Source: Paracoccus aminophilus JCM 7686
Lineage (GTDB): Bacteria; Pseudomonadota; Alphaproteobacteria; Rhodobacterales; Rhodobacteraceae
Assembly: GCF_000444995.1 (NCBI RefSeq)
Contig: NC_022041.1
Coordinates: 408,001-472,000, forward strand
Reading direction: 5' to 3'
Length of the DNA stretch: 64,000 nt
The notes under the pieces are model-generated. The model made no database searches. It was not told the origin of the DNA and saw nothing but the letters and a program-made list of their open reading frames with translations. The translations under genes were made by a program, and so were the position numbers. The first letter of the stretch is position 1; every line of letters starts with the position of its first letter. Below, piece by piece: positions 1 through 8,573 of the stretch.

Positions 1-21
1 CCCGGGGGGGAGCCGCGCGCC

Positions 22-816
22 TCAGGCCTCGTTGTCGATCCGCGCCCGAAAATGCAGCCCGGGATTATTGCTTGGCAAGATGGTGATGTTCGGACTGTGC
101 GCAGGCGAGGGGGCTGCGGTTGATCGCAGCCGGACCAATTTGGGATTGGCGGTAATGTCGGCCCCTCGCACAGGACCGGATGACATCATCGGGAAATACG
201 GATCCCTTTTAAACTTGTAGAAACAATAGTCGATCTCGATGTGTGAGGCGACATAGCTATGGAAGTCGGCTGGGTCGGGGCGGTCGGCATATCGATCCGA
301 GGACACAGTCACAGTGTAACGAACGCCATAGTAGAATGGGTACTGAGCTGCCGCTGCTGCAACCGATCTCGTTTGCTGGGTTGAGCTGAAATCAACTTCG
401 ATCTGGCGACATTCATTCAGCATGTTTTTGATATGTTGCTCAAAGGTGGAATGGGCTCGGTTTGCCGATGTGGTTAAGGGTGTCAGGTTTCGCGAATCCG
501 TGCCGCTTCCCCCCAGATCTGCATTCAGCAGATGGCCTGCGATCCATTTCTTGGGCGAGCGCGACCCGTGCAGGCTTTGCATCAGCGGACCTAGACTCTT
601 CTGTACGTTGGTCGGCGTGCCGAGGCCTGCTGCGACATCGGGGCCGAGATAGGCCATCATGCTGGTGCCGCCGATATCCGAGATCTGCCAGCCTGACTGG
701 CCGGTCAGGGCCGCCATAGTAGTCTGAGCTCCAAGCACTGGCGCACTCACCAGCTTTATCGGAACGCTTCTCACGGTCGCGCGCTTTGCGCCCCTCGTCG
801 TTACAAACCAAACCAT
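22..816 (-). CDS. DNA/RNA non-specific endonuclease-like protein
   Basis: 264 aa. I chose the ATG at 816 because GAGG sits 5 nt upstream (822-825); a TTG at 867 would add 17 residues but has no ribosome binding site. The middle carries a WIAGHLLN segment (H95) followed by a Gly-rich turn and NLTPLTTSAN (about residues 110-119). This pattern resembles the His/Asn core of Endonuclea_NS-type nucleases found as toxin domains of polymorphic toxins. I see no signal peptide, transmembrane segment or PAAR/Rhs-type delivery domain. Two stretches are markedly less GC-rich than the neighbours (181-240 about 38% GC, 361-480 about 48%), suggesting transfer. Nuclease activity is an inference from motif resemblance. 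A partner or immunity gene would lie to the left, outside the window. Confidence 0.55.
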   Translation of the reverse strand: MVWFVTTRGAKRATVRSVPIKLVSAPVLGAQTTMAALTGQSGWQISDIGGTSMMAYLGPDVAAGLGTPTNVQKSLGPLMQSLHGSRSPKKWIAGHLLNADLGGSGTDSRNLTPLTTSANRAHSTFEQHIKNMLNECRQIEVDFSSTQQTRSVAAAAAQYPFYYGVRYTVTVSSDRYADRPDPADFHSYVASHIEIDYCFYKFKRDPYFPMMSSGPVRGADITANPKLVRLRSTAAPSPAHSPNITILPSNNPGLHFRARIDNEA

Positions 817-980
817 AAAAACCTCGAAACCAAACGCAAGCGGCCAAACACGGGCGGCCAAACACAATGGGCAGGGCGCGGTTGCCCGCGATGCCGCATC
901 AATATGCGCGTTTTGTCTGAGGTCGTGGGGCGGGTGTCAACCAAGGCTCGGTGGCTCGGCGATCCTTCGCCACAGGCTGC

Positions 981-1463
981 CTAACCCAAAGGCAGTGCGG
1001 TGGTTGCCTTGATCTCTTCCATCGACAGAAGTGCGGTGACGTTGTGGATCCGCACCTCGGAAATCAGCGCCTGATAGAAGCGGTCATAGGCGCGGGCGTT
1101 CCGGACGCGGACCTTGAGGATATAGTCGATATCGCCCGCCAGACGATGCGCCTCAAGCACTTCGGGGCGTTTGCGCACGGCCGAGAGGAAGCGCTGCGCC
1201 CATTCGGGATCATGCTCGGCGGTGCGGATCAGCACGAAGAAACAGGCCTCGAGCCCCAGCGAATCGGCATCGAGAATGGCGACCTCTGCCTTGATGACGC
1301 CCGCCTCGCGCAATTTGCGGATTCGGTTCCAGACCGGGGTTTTCGAGGCACCGACCCGCGCCGCGACTTCGTCAAGGGAAAGCGTCGCATCCTCTTGCAG
1401 GAGGGACAGGATTTTGCGGTCTGTATCGTCCAGCCGGACCTGAATCTGTTGATCTGCGCTCAT
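981..1463 (-). CDS. Lrp/AsnC family transcriptional regulator
   Basis: 160 aa, the normal length for the family. Residues about 13-60 form the AsnC-type winged helix-turn-helix (DRKILSLLQED..., VGASKTPVWNRIRKL), and about 75-150 form the RAM ligand-binding and oligomerisation domain with the usual HRLAGDIDYILKV segment. The gene is divergent from the sulfur assimilation cluster and shares a 120-bp intergenic region with it, so it is the natural candidate regulator of that cluster. The regulatory link is inferred from position only. Effector unknown. Confidence 0.9.
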   Translation of the reverse strand: MSADQQIQVRLDDTDRKILSLLQEDATLSLDEVAARVGASKTPVWNRIRKLREAGVIKAEVAILDADSLGLEACFFVLIRTAEHDPEWAQRFLSAVRKRPEVLEAHRLAGDIDYILKVRVRNARAYDRFYQALISEVRIHNVTALLSMEEIKATTALPLG

Positions 1464-1583
1464 CGCGGAATTCCGTCTTAACTCGGGGTTTAGCTGGGGA
1501 AGACATCCTTATTTCTTCCAGCCTCTCGTCAAAATACAGAACTTTTTTCTATATTGGGAGAGGTAATCCGAAAGGCTCCCATT

Positions 1584-1904
1584 ATGTCGAAAACCTTTAC
1601 GCCCTCGCCCGAAACTCCTGCCGTCATCACCGCGAATGACCTGCGCATGGGTCATTGCGTGTGGATGCTCGACGGGAGCTGGACCGCAGATCCGGGCAAG
1701 GCCCAGCTCTTCGAGGACGGTCCGCGCGCCGAACTGGCGCTGCTTGAGGCCGAAGCTCAGGGCCATATCGTCGTCGGCGCCTATCTCGCCGAGGCCAAGC
1801 GCGGCCCCAACGGTCCCGAAGCCACCCATTTCCGCGAGGAATTCCGCCGGCGCGGCCCCTCGAACTACTTTCACGGCAAGCAAGCCGAAACCGTGACCGC
1901 TTGA
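1584..1904 (+). CDS. DUF2849 domain protein, sulfite reductase-associated
   Basis: 106 aa starting at ATG 1584, preceded by AAAGG at 1571-1575. A TTG at 1554 in the same frame would add ten residues and has no ribosome binding site. The protein is small and soluble without membrane segments, and matches the short DUF2849 family that accompanies assimilatory nitrite/sulfite reductases in alphaproteobacteria. Its biochemical role is unknown; position suggests a helper for CysI. It is first in the plus-strand sulfur operon and lies 17 bp upstream of the preferred cysI start. Confidence 0.8.
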   Translation: MSKTFTPSPETPAVITANDLRMGHCVWMLDGSWTADPGKAQLFEDGPRAELALLEAEAQGHIVVGAYLAEAKRGPNGPEATHFREEFRRRGPSNYFHGKQAETVTA

Positions 1905-1921
1905 CAGATCGAGGCCAGCCC

Positions 1922-3592
1922 ATGTTCGACGCCCGCCCCAATACCAGCAGCAATCTCGACTATTACCGCCACCGCGCGGCCCAGTTCCGCTCGCAGGTGG
2001 CGCGCCGTCTGGACGGCAGCCTGACGGAAGAGGAATTTCGTCCCCTGCGCCTGATGAACGGCGTCTATCTGCAGCTTCACGCCTATATGCTGCGGGTCGC
2101 GATCCCTTACGGCACGATCAACCCCGACCAGATGCGCACGCTCGCGCTTCTGGCCCAGAAATGGGACAAGGGTTACGGCCATTTCACGACGCGCCAGAAC
2201 ATCCAGTTCAACTGGCCGAAGCTGGTCGATATCCCGGATATGCTCGACGCTCTGGCCGAAGCTGGGCTTCATGCGATCCAGACCTCGGGCAATACCATCC
2301 GCAACGTGACGACCGATGCCTTTGCCGGTGCGGCCGCCGACGAGGTCATGGACCCGCGCCCCTATGCCGAGCTGTTGCGTCTGTGGTCGACCGACCATGG
2401 CGAGTTCCAGTTCCTGCCGCGTAAGTTCAAGATCGCAATCTCGGCCGGAGCGAAAGAGCGCGCGGTGATCGCGGCCCATGACATTGGCCTGCGTATCGTC
2501 CGCAATGATGCCGGTGAAACCGGCTTCCAGGTCTGGATCGGTGGCGGTCTTGGCCGCACGCCGCTGCTCGGTCAGGTCGTCCGCGAGTTCCTGCCCGAAG
2601 CGGATCTGCTGCCGTATGTCGAAGCGATCCTGATGACCTATAACCTCGCCGGTCGTCGCGATAACAAATACAAGGCCCGCATCAAGATCACCGTCGCCGA
2701 GCGCGGCCTTGACGTGATGCGCGAAGAGATCGAGGCGGAATTCATCAACCGCCGCGCCGTCTTCACCGGCGTCGATCAGAAGCTGCTGGCCGATCTCAAA
2801 GCCCAATATGCCGCGCCGAATTTCCGCCACGAGCCGACCGGCGATTATGAGGCCGAGCGCGCGAAATCGGGCGCCTTCCGCAGCTGGACCGATACCAACC
2901 TCTCGGCTCACAAGGTCGAGGGCTATGCCAGCGTCACGCTGACGCTCAAGGCGCCGGGTGTGACGCCGGGCGATGCCTCGGACGAACAGATGCGTCTGGT
3001 CGCCTCGCTGGCCGAGCGTTATGGCCACAGCGATATCCGCATTGCGCATGATCAGAATATCGTCCTGCCGCATGTCCATAAATCGGACCTGCCCGCGATC
3101 TACCGTGAGCTGGTCGAGGCCGGACTGGCGACCGCCAATGCCGGGCTGATTTCCGACATCATCGCTTGCCCGGGCATGGATTATTGCGCTTTGGCGACCG
3201 CACGCTCGATCCCGATCGCGCAGGACATTGCCGATCACTTCCGCGCCCGTGGGCTGGAAGATGAAATCGGGCAGTTCAATATCCGGATCTCGGGCTGCAT
3301 CAACGCCTGCGGCCATCACCATCTGGGCCACATCGGCATCCTCGGTCTCGACCGGGCAGGGGTCGAGAATTACCAGATCACGCTTGGCGGCGACGGTTAC
3401 GAGATCCCGGCCATCGGTCAGCGCGCCGGTGCGGGCTTCCCCGGCGAAGAGGTCGTTCCGGCCATCGACCGCGTGGTCACTGCCTATCTCGCGCTGCGCG
3501 ACGGCCCGCAGGAGCGGTTCATCGATGCCTATCGCCGTCTGGGGGCCGCGCCCTTCAAGGCGGCCCTGTATCCGGAAACGGCCAATGCTTGA
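1922..3592 (+). CDS. cysI: assimilatory sulfite (nitrite/sulfite) reductase hemoprotein
   Basis: 556 aa. Six-electron reduction of sulfite to sulfide in sulfur assimilation, in the cytoplasm. I chose ATG 1922 with GAGG at 1911-1914; an upstream TTG at 1901 overlaps the DUF2849 stop. The protein has the duplicated ferredoxin-like half domain and siroheme domain layout. The four Cys ligands of the [4Fe-4S]-siroheme centre are visible: CPGMDYC (C416, C422) and CINAC (C459, C463). No flavoprotein subunit (cysJ) is nearby, so electrons probably come from ferredoxin, consistent with the ferredoxin-NADP reductase at 4790. The usual siroheme synthase gene cysG is absent from the cluster. The last codons overlap cysH by 8 bp. 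Confidence 0.93.
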   Translation: MFDARPNTSSNLDYYRHRAAQFRSQVARRLDGSLTEEEFRPLRLMNGVYLQLHAYMLRVAIPYGTINPDQMRTLALLAQKWDKGYGHFTTRQNIQFNWPKLVDIPDMLDALAEAGLHAIQTSGNTIRNVTTDAFAGAAADEVMDPRPYAELLRLWSTDHGEFQFLPRKFKIAISAGAKERAVIAAHDIGLRIVRNDAGETGFQVWIGGGLGRTPLLGQVVREFLPEADLLPYVEAILMTYNLAGRRDNKYKARIKITVAERGLDVMREEIEAEFINRRAVFTGVDQKLLADLKAQYAAPNFRHEPTGDYEAERAKSGAFRSWTDTNLSAHKVEGYASVTLTLKAPGVTPGDASDEQMRLVASLAERYGHSDIRIAHDQNIVLPHVHKSDLPAIYRELVEAGLATANAGLISDIIACPGMDYCALATARSIPIAQDIADHFRARGLEDEIGQFNIRISGCINACGHHHLGHIGILGLDRAGVENYQITLGGDGYEIPAIGQRAGAGFPGEEVVPAIDRVVTAYLALRDGPQERFIDAYRRLGAAPFKAALYPETANA

Positions 3593-4316
3593 TGGAACAC
3601 TCGACGATCGCGCCGCGAGGCTGAACAACCGCTACAAACATCACGCCGCCATCGAGGTGCTTCGCCGCGCCGTCAATGATCCCGATCTGGGCAAGGTCGC
3701 GCTGGTTTCGTCCTTCGGGTCGGAATCGGTCGTCCTGCTGCATATGATCTCTGTCGTCGCACCGGGCACGCCGGTGCTGTTCATCGACACGCAGATGCTG
3801 TTTCCCGAAACCGTCGACTATCAGCTCGAGGTGACGCGGAAACTGCAACTGACCGATGTTCGCGTCATTCAGGCGACCGAGAAAGAGGTCGCGCTGAACG
3901 ATCCCGACGGCACTTTGCATCAGTTCAGCACCGACAGCTGCTGCAATTTCCGCAAGACCATTCCGCTCGAACGCGCTTTGTCCGAGTTTGACGGCTGGAT
4001 CACCGGGCGCAAGCGGTTCCAAGGCGGGCAGCGCACCGAGCTGGAGTTCTTCGAGGCCGAGCCGCCGCTGCGGCTGCGGGTCAATCCGCTGGCGCATTGG
4101 CGTGCGGCGGATGTGCAGGATTATATGGCGGAAAACAATCTGCCGCGTCATCCTCTGGTCGCCAAGGGCTATGCCTCGATCGGCTGCGCGCCCTGCACCT
4201 CGCCGATCAAACCGGGCGAAGATCCGCGCGCCGGGCGCTGGCGCGGCAGCCAGAAGACCGAATGCGGTATCCATTATATCGGCGGCAAACTGGTCCGCAC
4301 AGGAGCGAATGCATGA
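3585..4316 (+). CDS. cysH: adenylyl-sulfate (APS) reductase
   Basis: 243 aa, starting at ATG 3585 inside the end of cysI (8-bp overlap, coupled translation). Reduces APS to sulfite with thioredoxin. The PP-loop variant SSFGSES lies at 42-48 and the catalytic Cys in KTECGIH at C227. The two cysteine pairs CC (119-120) and CAPC (201-204) are ligands of a [4Fe-4S] cluster. They are characteristic of APS-using enzymes rather than PAPS reductases, so the substrate is probably APS and no APS kinase is needed for this route. Third gene of the sulfur operon. Confidence 0.93.
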   Translation: MLDGTLDDRAARLNNRYKHHAAIEVLRRAVNDPDLGKVALVSSFGSESVVLLHMISVVAPGTPVLFIDTQMLFPETVDYQLEVTRKLQLTDVRVIQATEKEVALNDPDGTLHQFSTDSCCNFRKTIPLERALSEFDGWITGRKRFQGGQRTELEFFEAEPPLRLRVNPLAHWRAADVQDYMAENNLPRHPLVAKGYASIGCAPCTSPIKPGEDPRAGRWRGSQKTECGIHYIGGKLVRTGANA

Positions 4317-4684
4317 GCGAGTTTTTCCTTGTCCGCGACGATGGATTCCACGCCGATGACGGGGCCGAGCCGGTGGTTCTGGCCTCGGATGCCGAGGTCG
4401 AGGATCTGGTCGGGCTGCTCGGCCTTGATCTCGTCGCGATCGATTTTCCCTCGATGACCGACGGGCGCGGCTTTTCGCTGGCCCGCCGGTTGCGCGAGCT
4501 TGGCTATCAGGGCCGGTTGCGCGCGGTCGGCAAGCTCATCGCCGATCAATATGCGATGGCGCGCCGGGTCGGCTTTGACGAGGTTCGCATCCCGGCCGAT
4601 CTCGCCCGCCGCCAGCCCGAGGAGCAATGGCTCTTCCGCGCCGATTGGCAGGATTTCGACCACCGCGCCCGTCTGGCGGGCTGA
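4313..4684 (+). CDS. DUF934 domain protein, sulfur assimilation helper
   Basis: 123 aa. Starts at ATG 4313, overlapping the cysH stop in an ATGA arrangement, with GGAG a few bases upstream. It matches the DUF934 family, which is regularly encoded with cysI/cysH in proteobacteria. It is a small soluble protein with a central IDFPSMTDGRGFSLARRLRE stretch (about residues 42-62) typical of the family. Function is not known; neighbourhood conservation suggests it supports sulfite reduction. Confidence 0.85.
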   Translation: MSEFFLVRDDGFHADDGAEPVVLASDAEVEDLVGLLGLDLVAIDFPSMTDGRGFSLARRLRELGYQGRLRAVGKLIADQYAMARRVGFDEVRIPADLARRQPEEQWLFRADWQDFDHRARLAG

Positions 4685-4789
4685 TGGCTCTGGCGGATGG
4701 GGTGGCATACCCTTGCGCCGGCTGATCGCCCTTTCGGCGCAGGGGTTTTCTCTTGCGCCGAATTCGACTAGATAACTCAGGAATTCGAC

Positions 4790-5632
4790 ATGACGCTGGA
4801 TGTTCCCGTGGCCGATACTGCTGCAGCTGCCCCGACCAAGACCCTTCCTGATGCGCAGACCGTGACCTCGGTCACGCATTGGAGCGAAAGTCTGTTTTCC
4901 TTCCGGGTCACGCGCCCGGCCAGCCTGCGCTTCCGCTCGGGCGAGTTCGTGATGATCGGGCTCATGGGCGACAACGGCAAACCCTTGCTGCGCGCCTATT
5001 CGATCGCCTCGCCCAATTGGGACGACGAGCTTGAATTCTATTCAATCAAGGTGCCGAACGGCCCGCTGACCTCGAAGCTGCAACATATCCAGCCGGGCGA
5101 TGAGATCATCCTGCGCCCGAAGCCGGTCGGCACTTTGGTCCATGACGCGCTGCTTCCGGGCAAGCGCATGTGGTTCTTGGCCACCGGAACCGGCCTTGCG
5201 CCCTTCGCCAGCCTGATGCGCGATCCCGAGACCTATGAGCGCTGCGAGCAGGTCATTATGATGCACACCTGCCGCACCGCCGAAGAGCTGACCTATGGCC
5301 GCGAGCTGGTCGAGAACCTGCGCCATGACCCGCTTCTGGGCGAGCTTTACGGCGAAGATTTCGCGAGCCGTCTTCTGTATTACCCGACCACGACGCGCGA
5401 AGAGAGCCCGTTCATGGGCCGGATCACCGACAACCTGACCTCGGGCAAGGTCTTCGCCGATCTGAACCTGCCGCCGATGGATCCTGCGACCGACCGCGCG
5501 ATGATCTGCGGCAGCCTTGCCTTCAACGTCGATGTGAAAGCGGTGCTCGAAGGCTTCGGCCTGCGCGAGGGTGCCAACAGCGATCCCAAGGAATTCGTGG
5601 TCGAAAAGGCCTTCGTCGGCGACGGGATCTGA
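4790..5632 (+). CDS. fpr: ferredoxin--NADP(+) reductase
   Basis: 280 aa. FAD enzyme moving electrons between NADPH and ferredoxin or flavodoxin. FAD-binding motif RAYSIASP at 68-75, nucleotide motif GTGLAPF at 133-139, CGSLAFN near 242, and a C-terminal FVVEKAFVGDGI tail typical of bacterial subclass I/alphaproteobacterial enzymes. Start ATG 4790 has AGGA shortly upstream. A 105-bp gap separates it from the DUF934 gene, so it may have its own promoter. Its place beside a sulfite reductase lacking a flavoprotein subunit suggests it feeds reductant to CysI. Fpr-type enzymes also serve oxidative stress defence. Confidence 0.92.
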   Translation: MTLDVPVADTAAAAPTKTLPDAQTVTSVTHWSESLFSFRVTRPASLRFRSGEFVMIGLMGDNGKPLLRAYSIASPNWDDELEFYSIKVPNGPLTSKLQHIQPGDEIILRPKPVGTLVHDALLPGKRMWFLATGTGLAPFASLMRDPETYERCEQVIMMHTCRTAEELTYGRELVENLRHDPLLGELYGEDFASRLLYYPTTTREESPFMGRITDNLTSGKVFADLNLPPMDPATDRAMICGSLAFNVDVKAVLEGFGLREGANSDPKEFVVEKAFVGDGI

Positions 5633-5660
5633 TCCTTTCGGTGGGCTTTTGCCTGCCAGA

Positions 5661-5716
5661 CCGGGGGTGTCGCACCCCCGGACCCCCGCGGGATATTTCG
5701 ACATGAAAGACGGGCA
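5661..5716 (+). repeat. double-hairpin intergenic repeat, copy A
   Basis: A perfect 9-bp stem (5661-5669 with 5673-5681, CCGGGGGTG/CACCCCCGG) is followed by a C-rich stretch and the core GGATATTTCGACATGAAAGACG at 5691-5712. The same core follows hairpins at three other places in the window. The stem can act as the transcription terminator of fpr. Confidence 0.7.
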
Positions 5717-5778
5717 GCGTTGACAGTTGCCTGTCACATGCCCATTTTCCCGACCCGAATCATTGTTGAGGTAATTTC

Positions 5779-8457
5779 ATGCCCGTCGTCGTCGTAGAGT
5801 CTCCGGCCAAGGCCAAGACGATCAACAAATATCTGGGCGATGACTATACCGTTCTGGCGTCTTTCGGCCATGTTCGCGACCTGCCTCCGAAGGATGGCAG
5901 CGTCGATACGGACAACGATTTCGCCATGAAATGGGAAGTGGCCGCGGACAGCAAGAAGCACATCAAGGCGATCAAGGATGCCCTGGCGAGCGATCCCAAT
6001 CTGATCCTTGCCACCGACCCTGATCGCGAGGGCGAGGCGATTTCCTGGCATCTGCTGGAGACATTGGCTCCGGCCTTGAAGAAGGGTGCCGAGGTCAATC
6101 GCGTCACCTTCAACGCGATCACCAAGAGCGCGGTCACCGAGGCGATCGCCAATCCCCGCCGGATCGACCAGCCTCTGGTCGATGCCTATCTGGCGCGGCG
6201 CGCGCTGGATTATCTGGTGGGGTTCAATCTCTCGCCGGTCCTGTGGCGCAAGCTGCCCGGCGCAAAATCGGCGGGCCGGGTGCAATCGGTCGCTTTGCGC
6301 ATCATCGTTGATCGCGAGATGGAGATCGAGGCCTTCAAGGCGCGGGAATATTGGTCGGTCCATGCGCGTCTGGCGACGGTGCGCGGCGATGAGTTCGATG
6401 CCCAGCTGACGGTTTATGGCGGCAAGAAGCTCGACCGCTACGATCTCGCGAATGAGGAGCAGGCGAAGCTCGCCGTTGCCGCCGTCGAGAGCCGCGATCT
6501 GACGGTTGCGAGCGTCGCGGCGAAGCCCGCGACCCGCAATCCATGGCCGCCCTTCATGACCTCGACGCTCCAGCAGGAGGCGAGCCGCAAGCTGGGGCTG
6601 GGCGCGCGGGCCTGTATGTCGGCGGCGCAGCGGCTCTATGAGGCGGGGCTCATCACCTATATGCGGACCGACGGCATCGATATGGCGCCCGAGGCGGTGA
6701 TGGCGGCACGTGACGCGATCAAGGCGCGTTTTGGCGAGACCTATGTCCCGAAATCGCCGCGCATGTATAAGAACAAGGCCAAGAACGCGCAGGAAGCGCA
6801 TGAATGTATCCGCCCGACGGATATGATGCTTTCGCCCGACAAGCTGAAGATCTCGGAAAAGGACCAGAAGGCGCTTTACGATCTGATCTGGAAGCGCACC
6901 ATCGCGAGCCAGATGGAAGCGGCGCGGATGGAGCGCACCACGGTCGAGATCGCCTCGGCCGATGGTCAGGTCGGCTTGCGCGCCAATGGCCAGGTCATGC
7001 TCTTTGACGGCTTCCTCAAGGTCTATGATCAGGGGCTCGATGACGACGAGGGCGAAGACAGCGCCCGTCTGCCGCAGATCCATGAGGGCGAGGCGACGCC
7101 CAAGCGCAAGGTCACGCCCGAGCAGCATTTCACCCAAGCGCCGCCGCGCTATACCGAGGCGACGCTGGTCAAGCGCATGGAGGAGCTCGGGATCGGGCGG
7201 CCCTCGACCTATGCCTCGATCGTGACGACGATTCAGGACCGCGATTATGTGCGCAAGGACAAGAACCGGCTGATCCCTGAGGACAAGGGGCGTCTGGTCA
7301 CGGTCTTCCTGACCAAGTATTTCCCGCGCTATGTCAGCTATGATTTCACCGCCGATCTTGAGGGCGAGCTCGATGAGATCAGCGCGGGCGATCTGGCCTA
7401 CCGCGATGTGCTGCGCCGCTTCTGGCGCGATTTCTCGGCCTCGCTTGAGGATACGAGCGAGCTGCGCATTTCCGAGGTCCTGACCGCGATCGACGAGGCT
7501 TTGGCGCCCGCGCTTTATCCGCCCCGCGCCGATGGTGGCGATCCGCGTGAATGCCCGCTGTGTCATGCCGGGCGTCTGCATCTGAAGACGGCGCGCTCGG
7601 GTGGGGCTTTTATCGGCTGCACCAACTATCCCGAATGCCGCTTCACCCGGCCGATTTCCGGCCCCGAGGGGGAGGCGATCGGCGATACCGTGCTCGGCCA
7701 TGACGGCGAGGATGCGATCAGCCTCAAGAACGGACGGTTCGGGCCCTATGTCCAGCGCGGCGAGGCGACGGCCGAGGTGCCGAAGCCGCCGCGCGCCTCG
7801 GTCCCGAAAGGCTGGGAGCTGGCGTCGGTCGATCTGCAACGGGCGCTCGATCTGCTGGGGCTGCCGCGTTTTGTCGGCAATCACCCCGAGGATGGCGAGC
7901 CGGTTCAAGCGGGGCTTGGGCGTTTCGGGCCCTTCGTGAAGCATGGCTCGAAATACGCCAATCTGCCCGATGCCGATGAGGTCTTCACGATCGGCATGAA
8001 CCGGGCGGTCGAGGTTCTTGCCGCCAAGGTCACCCGTGGCCGCGCCGCTCCGGCCGCGCCCTTGAAAGAGCTGGGCGAGCATCCCGAAGGTGGCGCGATC
8101 CAGGTGCTTTCGGGGCGCTACGGGCCTTATGTCAAATGGGGCAAAGTCAACGCGACGCTGCCGCGTGATCTGGAGGCCGCCGATGTCACCGTCGAACGCG
8201 CGTTGGAGCTGATCGAGGCCAAGGCTTCGAAGGGCGGCAAGAAGCCTGCCGCCAAGAAGGCCACGAAGACGGCAACGGCAAAGGCGCCGGCCGAGAAAAA
8301 GACGGCGGCGAAAAAGACGGCGACTGGCAAGGCTACAGCTGCCAAAGCGGCGACGGGCAAGGCTACGGCGGGCAAGGCGGCAGCGAAGAAACCTGCCGCC
8401 CGGAAATCGACAACCAAGGCTGAGCCTTCGAAGGAGGCGGCTGACGACGCGAGCTAA
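5779..8457 (+). CDS. topA: DNA topoisomerase I
   Basis: 892 aa type IA topoisomerase that relaxes negative supercoils. The N-terminal TOPRIM domain begins at the start (VVVESPAKAKTI) with a DPDREGEAI acidic motif near residue 80. The catalytic tyrosine is Y294 in ITYMRTDG. A C-terminal zinc-ribbon-like module spans about 592-618 (CPLC and GCTNYPEC), followed by topo C-terminal repeats (GRFGPYVQ, GRFGPFVKHG, GRYGPYVKWG). The last about 75 residues are a Lys/Ala-rich tail, as in many alphaproteobacterial enzymes, probably for DNA contact. Start ATG 5779 has GAGG upstream. Confidence 0.96.
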   Translation: MPVVVVESPAKAKTINKYLGDDYTVLASFGHVRDLPPKDGSVDTDNDFAMKWEVAADSKKHIKAIKDALASDPNLILATDPDREGEAISWHLLETLAPALKKGAEVNRVTFNAITKSAVTEAIANPRRIDQPLVDAYLARRALDYLVGFNLSPVLWRKLPGAKSAGRVQSVALRIIVDREMEIEAFKAREYWSVHARLATVRGDEFDAQLTVYGGKKLDRYDLANEEQAKLAVAAVESRDLTVASVAAKPATRNPWPPFMTSTLQQEASRKLGLGARACMSAAQRLYEAGLITYMRTDGIDMAPEAVMAARDAIKARFGETYVPKSPRMYKNKAKNAQEAHECIRPTDMMLSPDKLKISEKDQKALYDLIWKRTIASQMEAARMERTTVEIASADGQVGLRANGQVMLFDGFLKVYDQGLDDDEGEDSARLPQIHEGEATPKRKVTPEQHFTQAPPRYTEATLVKRMEELGIGRPSTYASIVTTIQDRDYVRKDKNRLIPEDKGRLVTVFLTKYFPRYVSYDFTADLEGELDEISAGDLAYRDVLRRFWRDFSASLEDTSELRISEVLTAIDEALAPALYPPRADGGDPRECPLCHAGRLHLKTARSGGAFIGCTNYPECRFTRPISGPEGEAIGDTVLGHDGEDAISLKNGRFGPYVQRGEATAEVPKPPRASVPKGWELASVDLQRALDLLGLPRFVGNHPEDGEPVQAGLGRFGPFVKHGSKYANLPDADEVFTIGMNRAVEVLAAKVTRGRAAPAAPLKELGEHPEGGAIQVLSGRYGPYVKWGKVNATLPRDLEAADVTVERALELIEAKASKGGKKPAAKKATKTATAKAPAEKKTAAKKTATGKATAAKAATGKATAGKAAAKKPAARKSTTKAEPSKEAADDAS

Positions 8458-8483
8458 TTCAGGCTGGCGGCAGGTTCAGGGAG

Positions 8484-8554
8484 GAGGGGGCTTTCCGCCC
8501 CCTCTTGCGGCTTCGCCGCAATTCACCCCGGAGGATATTTTGGCATGAAAGACG
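8484..8554 (+). repeat. double-hairpin intergenic repeat, copy B
   Basis: First stem GAGGGGG/CCCCCTC (8484-8490 with 8498-8504), second perfect stem TTGCGGC/GCCGCAA (8505-8511 with 8515-8521), then the core CACCCCGGAGGATATTTTGG and CATGAAAGACG. It lies between topA and the next gene. Copy C is in inverted orientation on the far side of that gene. Confidence 0.75.
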
Positions 8555-8573
8555 TGGAAAGGCGGAAGTCGAC

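Noticed and set aside
1554-1904. Longer DUF2849 protein starting at TTG 1554
   Set aside because: No ribosome binding site; ATG 1584 has AAAGG at good distance.
5734-8082. Long open frame on the minus strand over topA (782 codons)
   Set aside because: Mirror of topA caused by GC-rich third positions. Arg/Gly/Asp-rich composition, no domain, no ribosome binding site.
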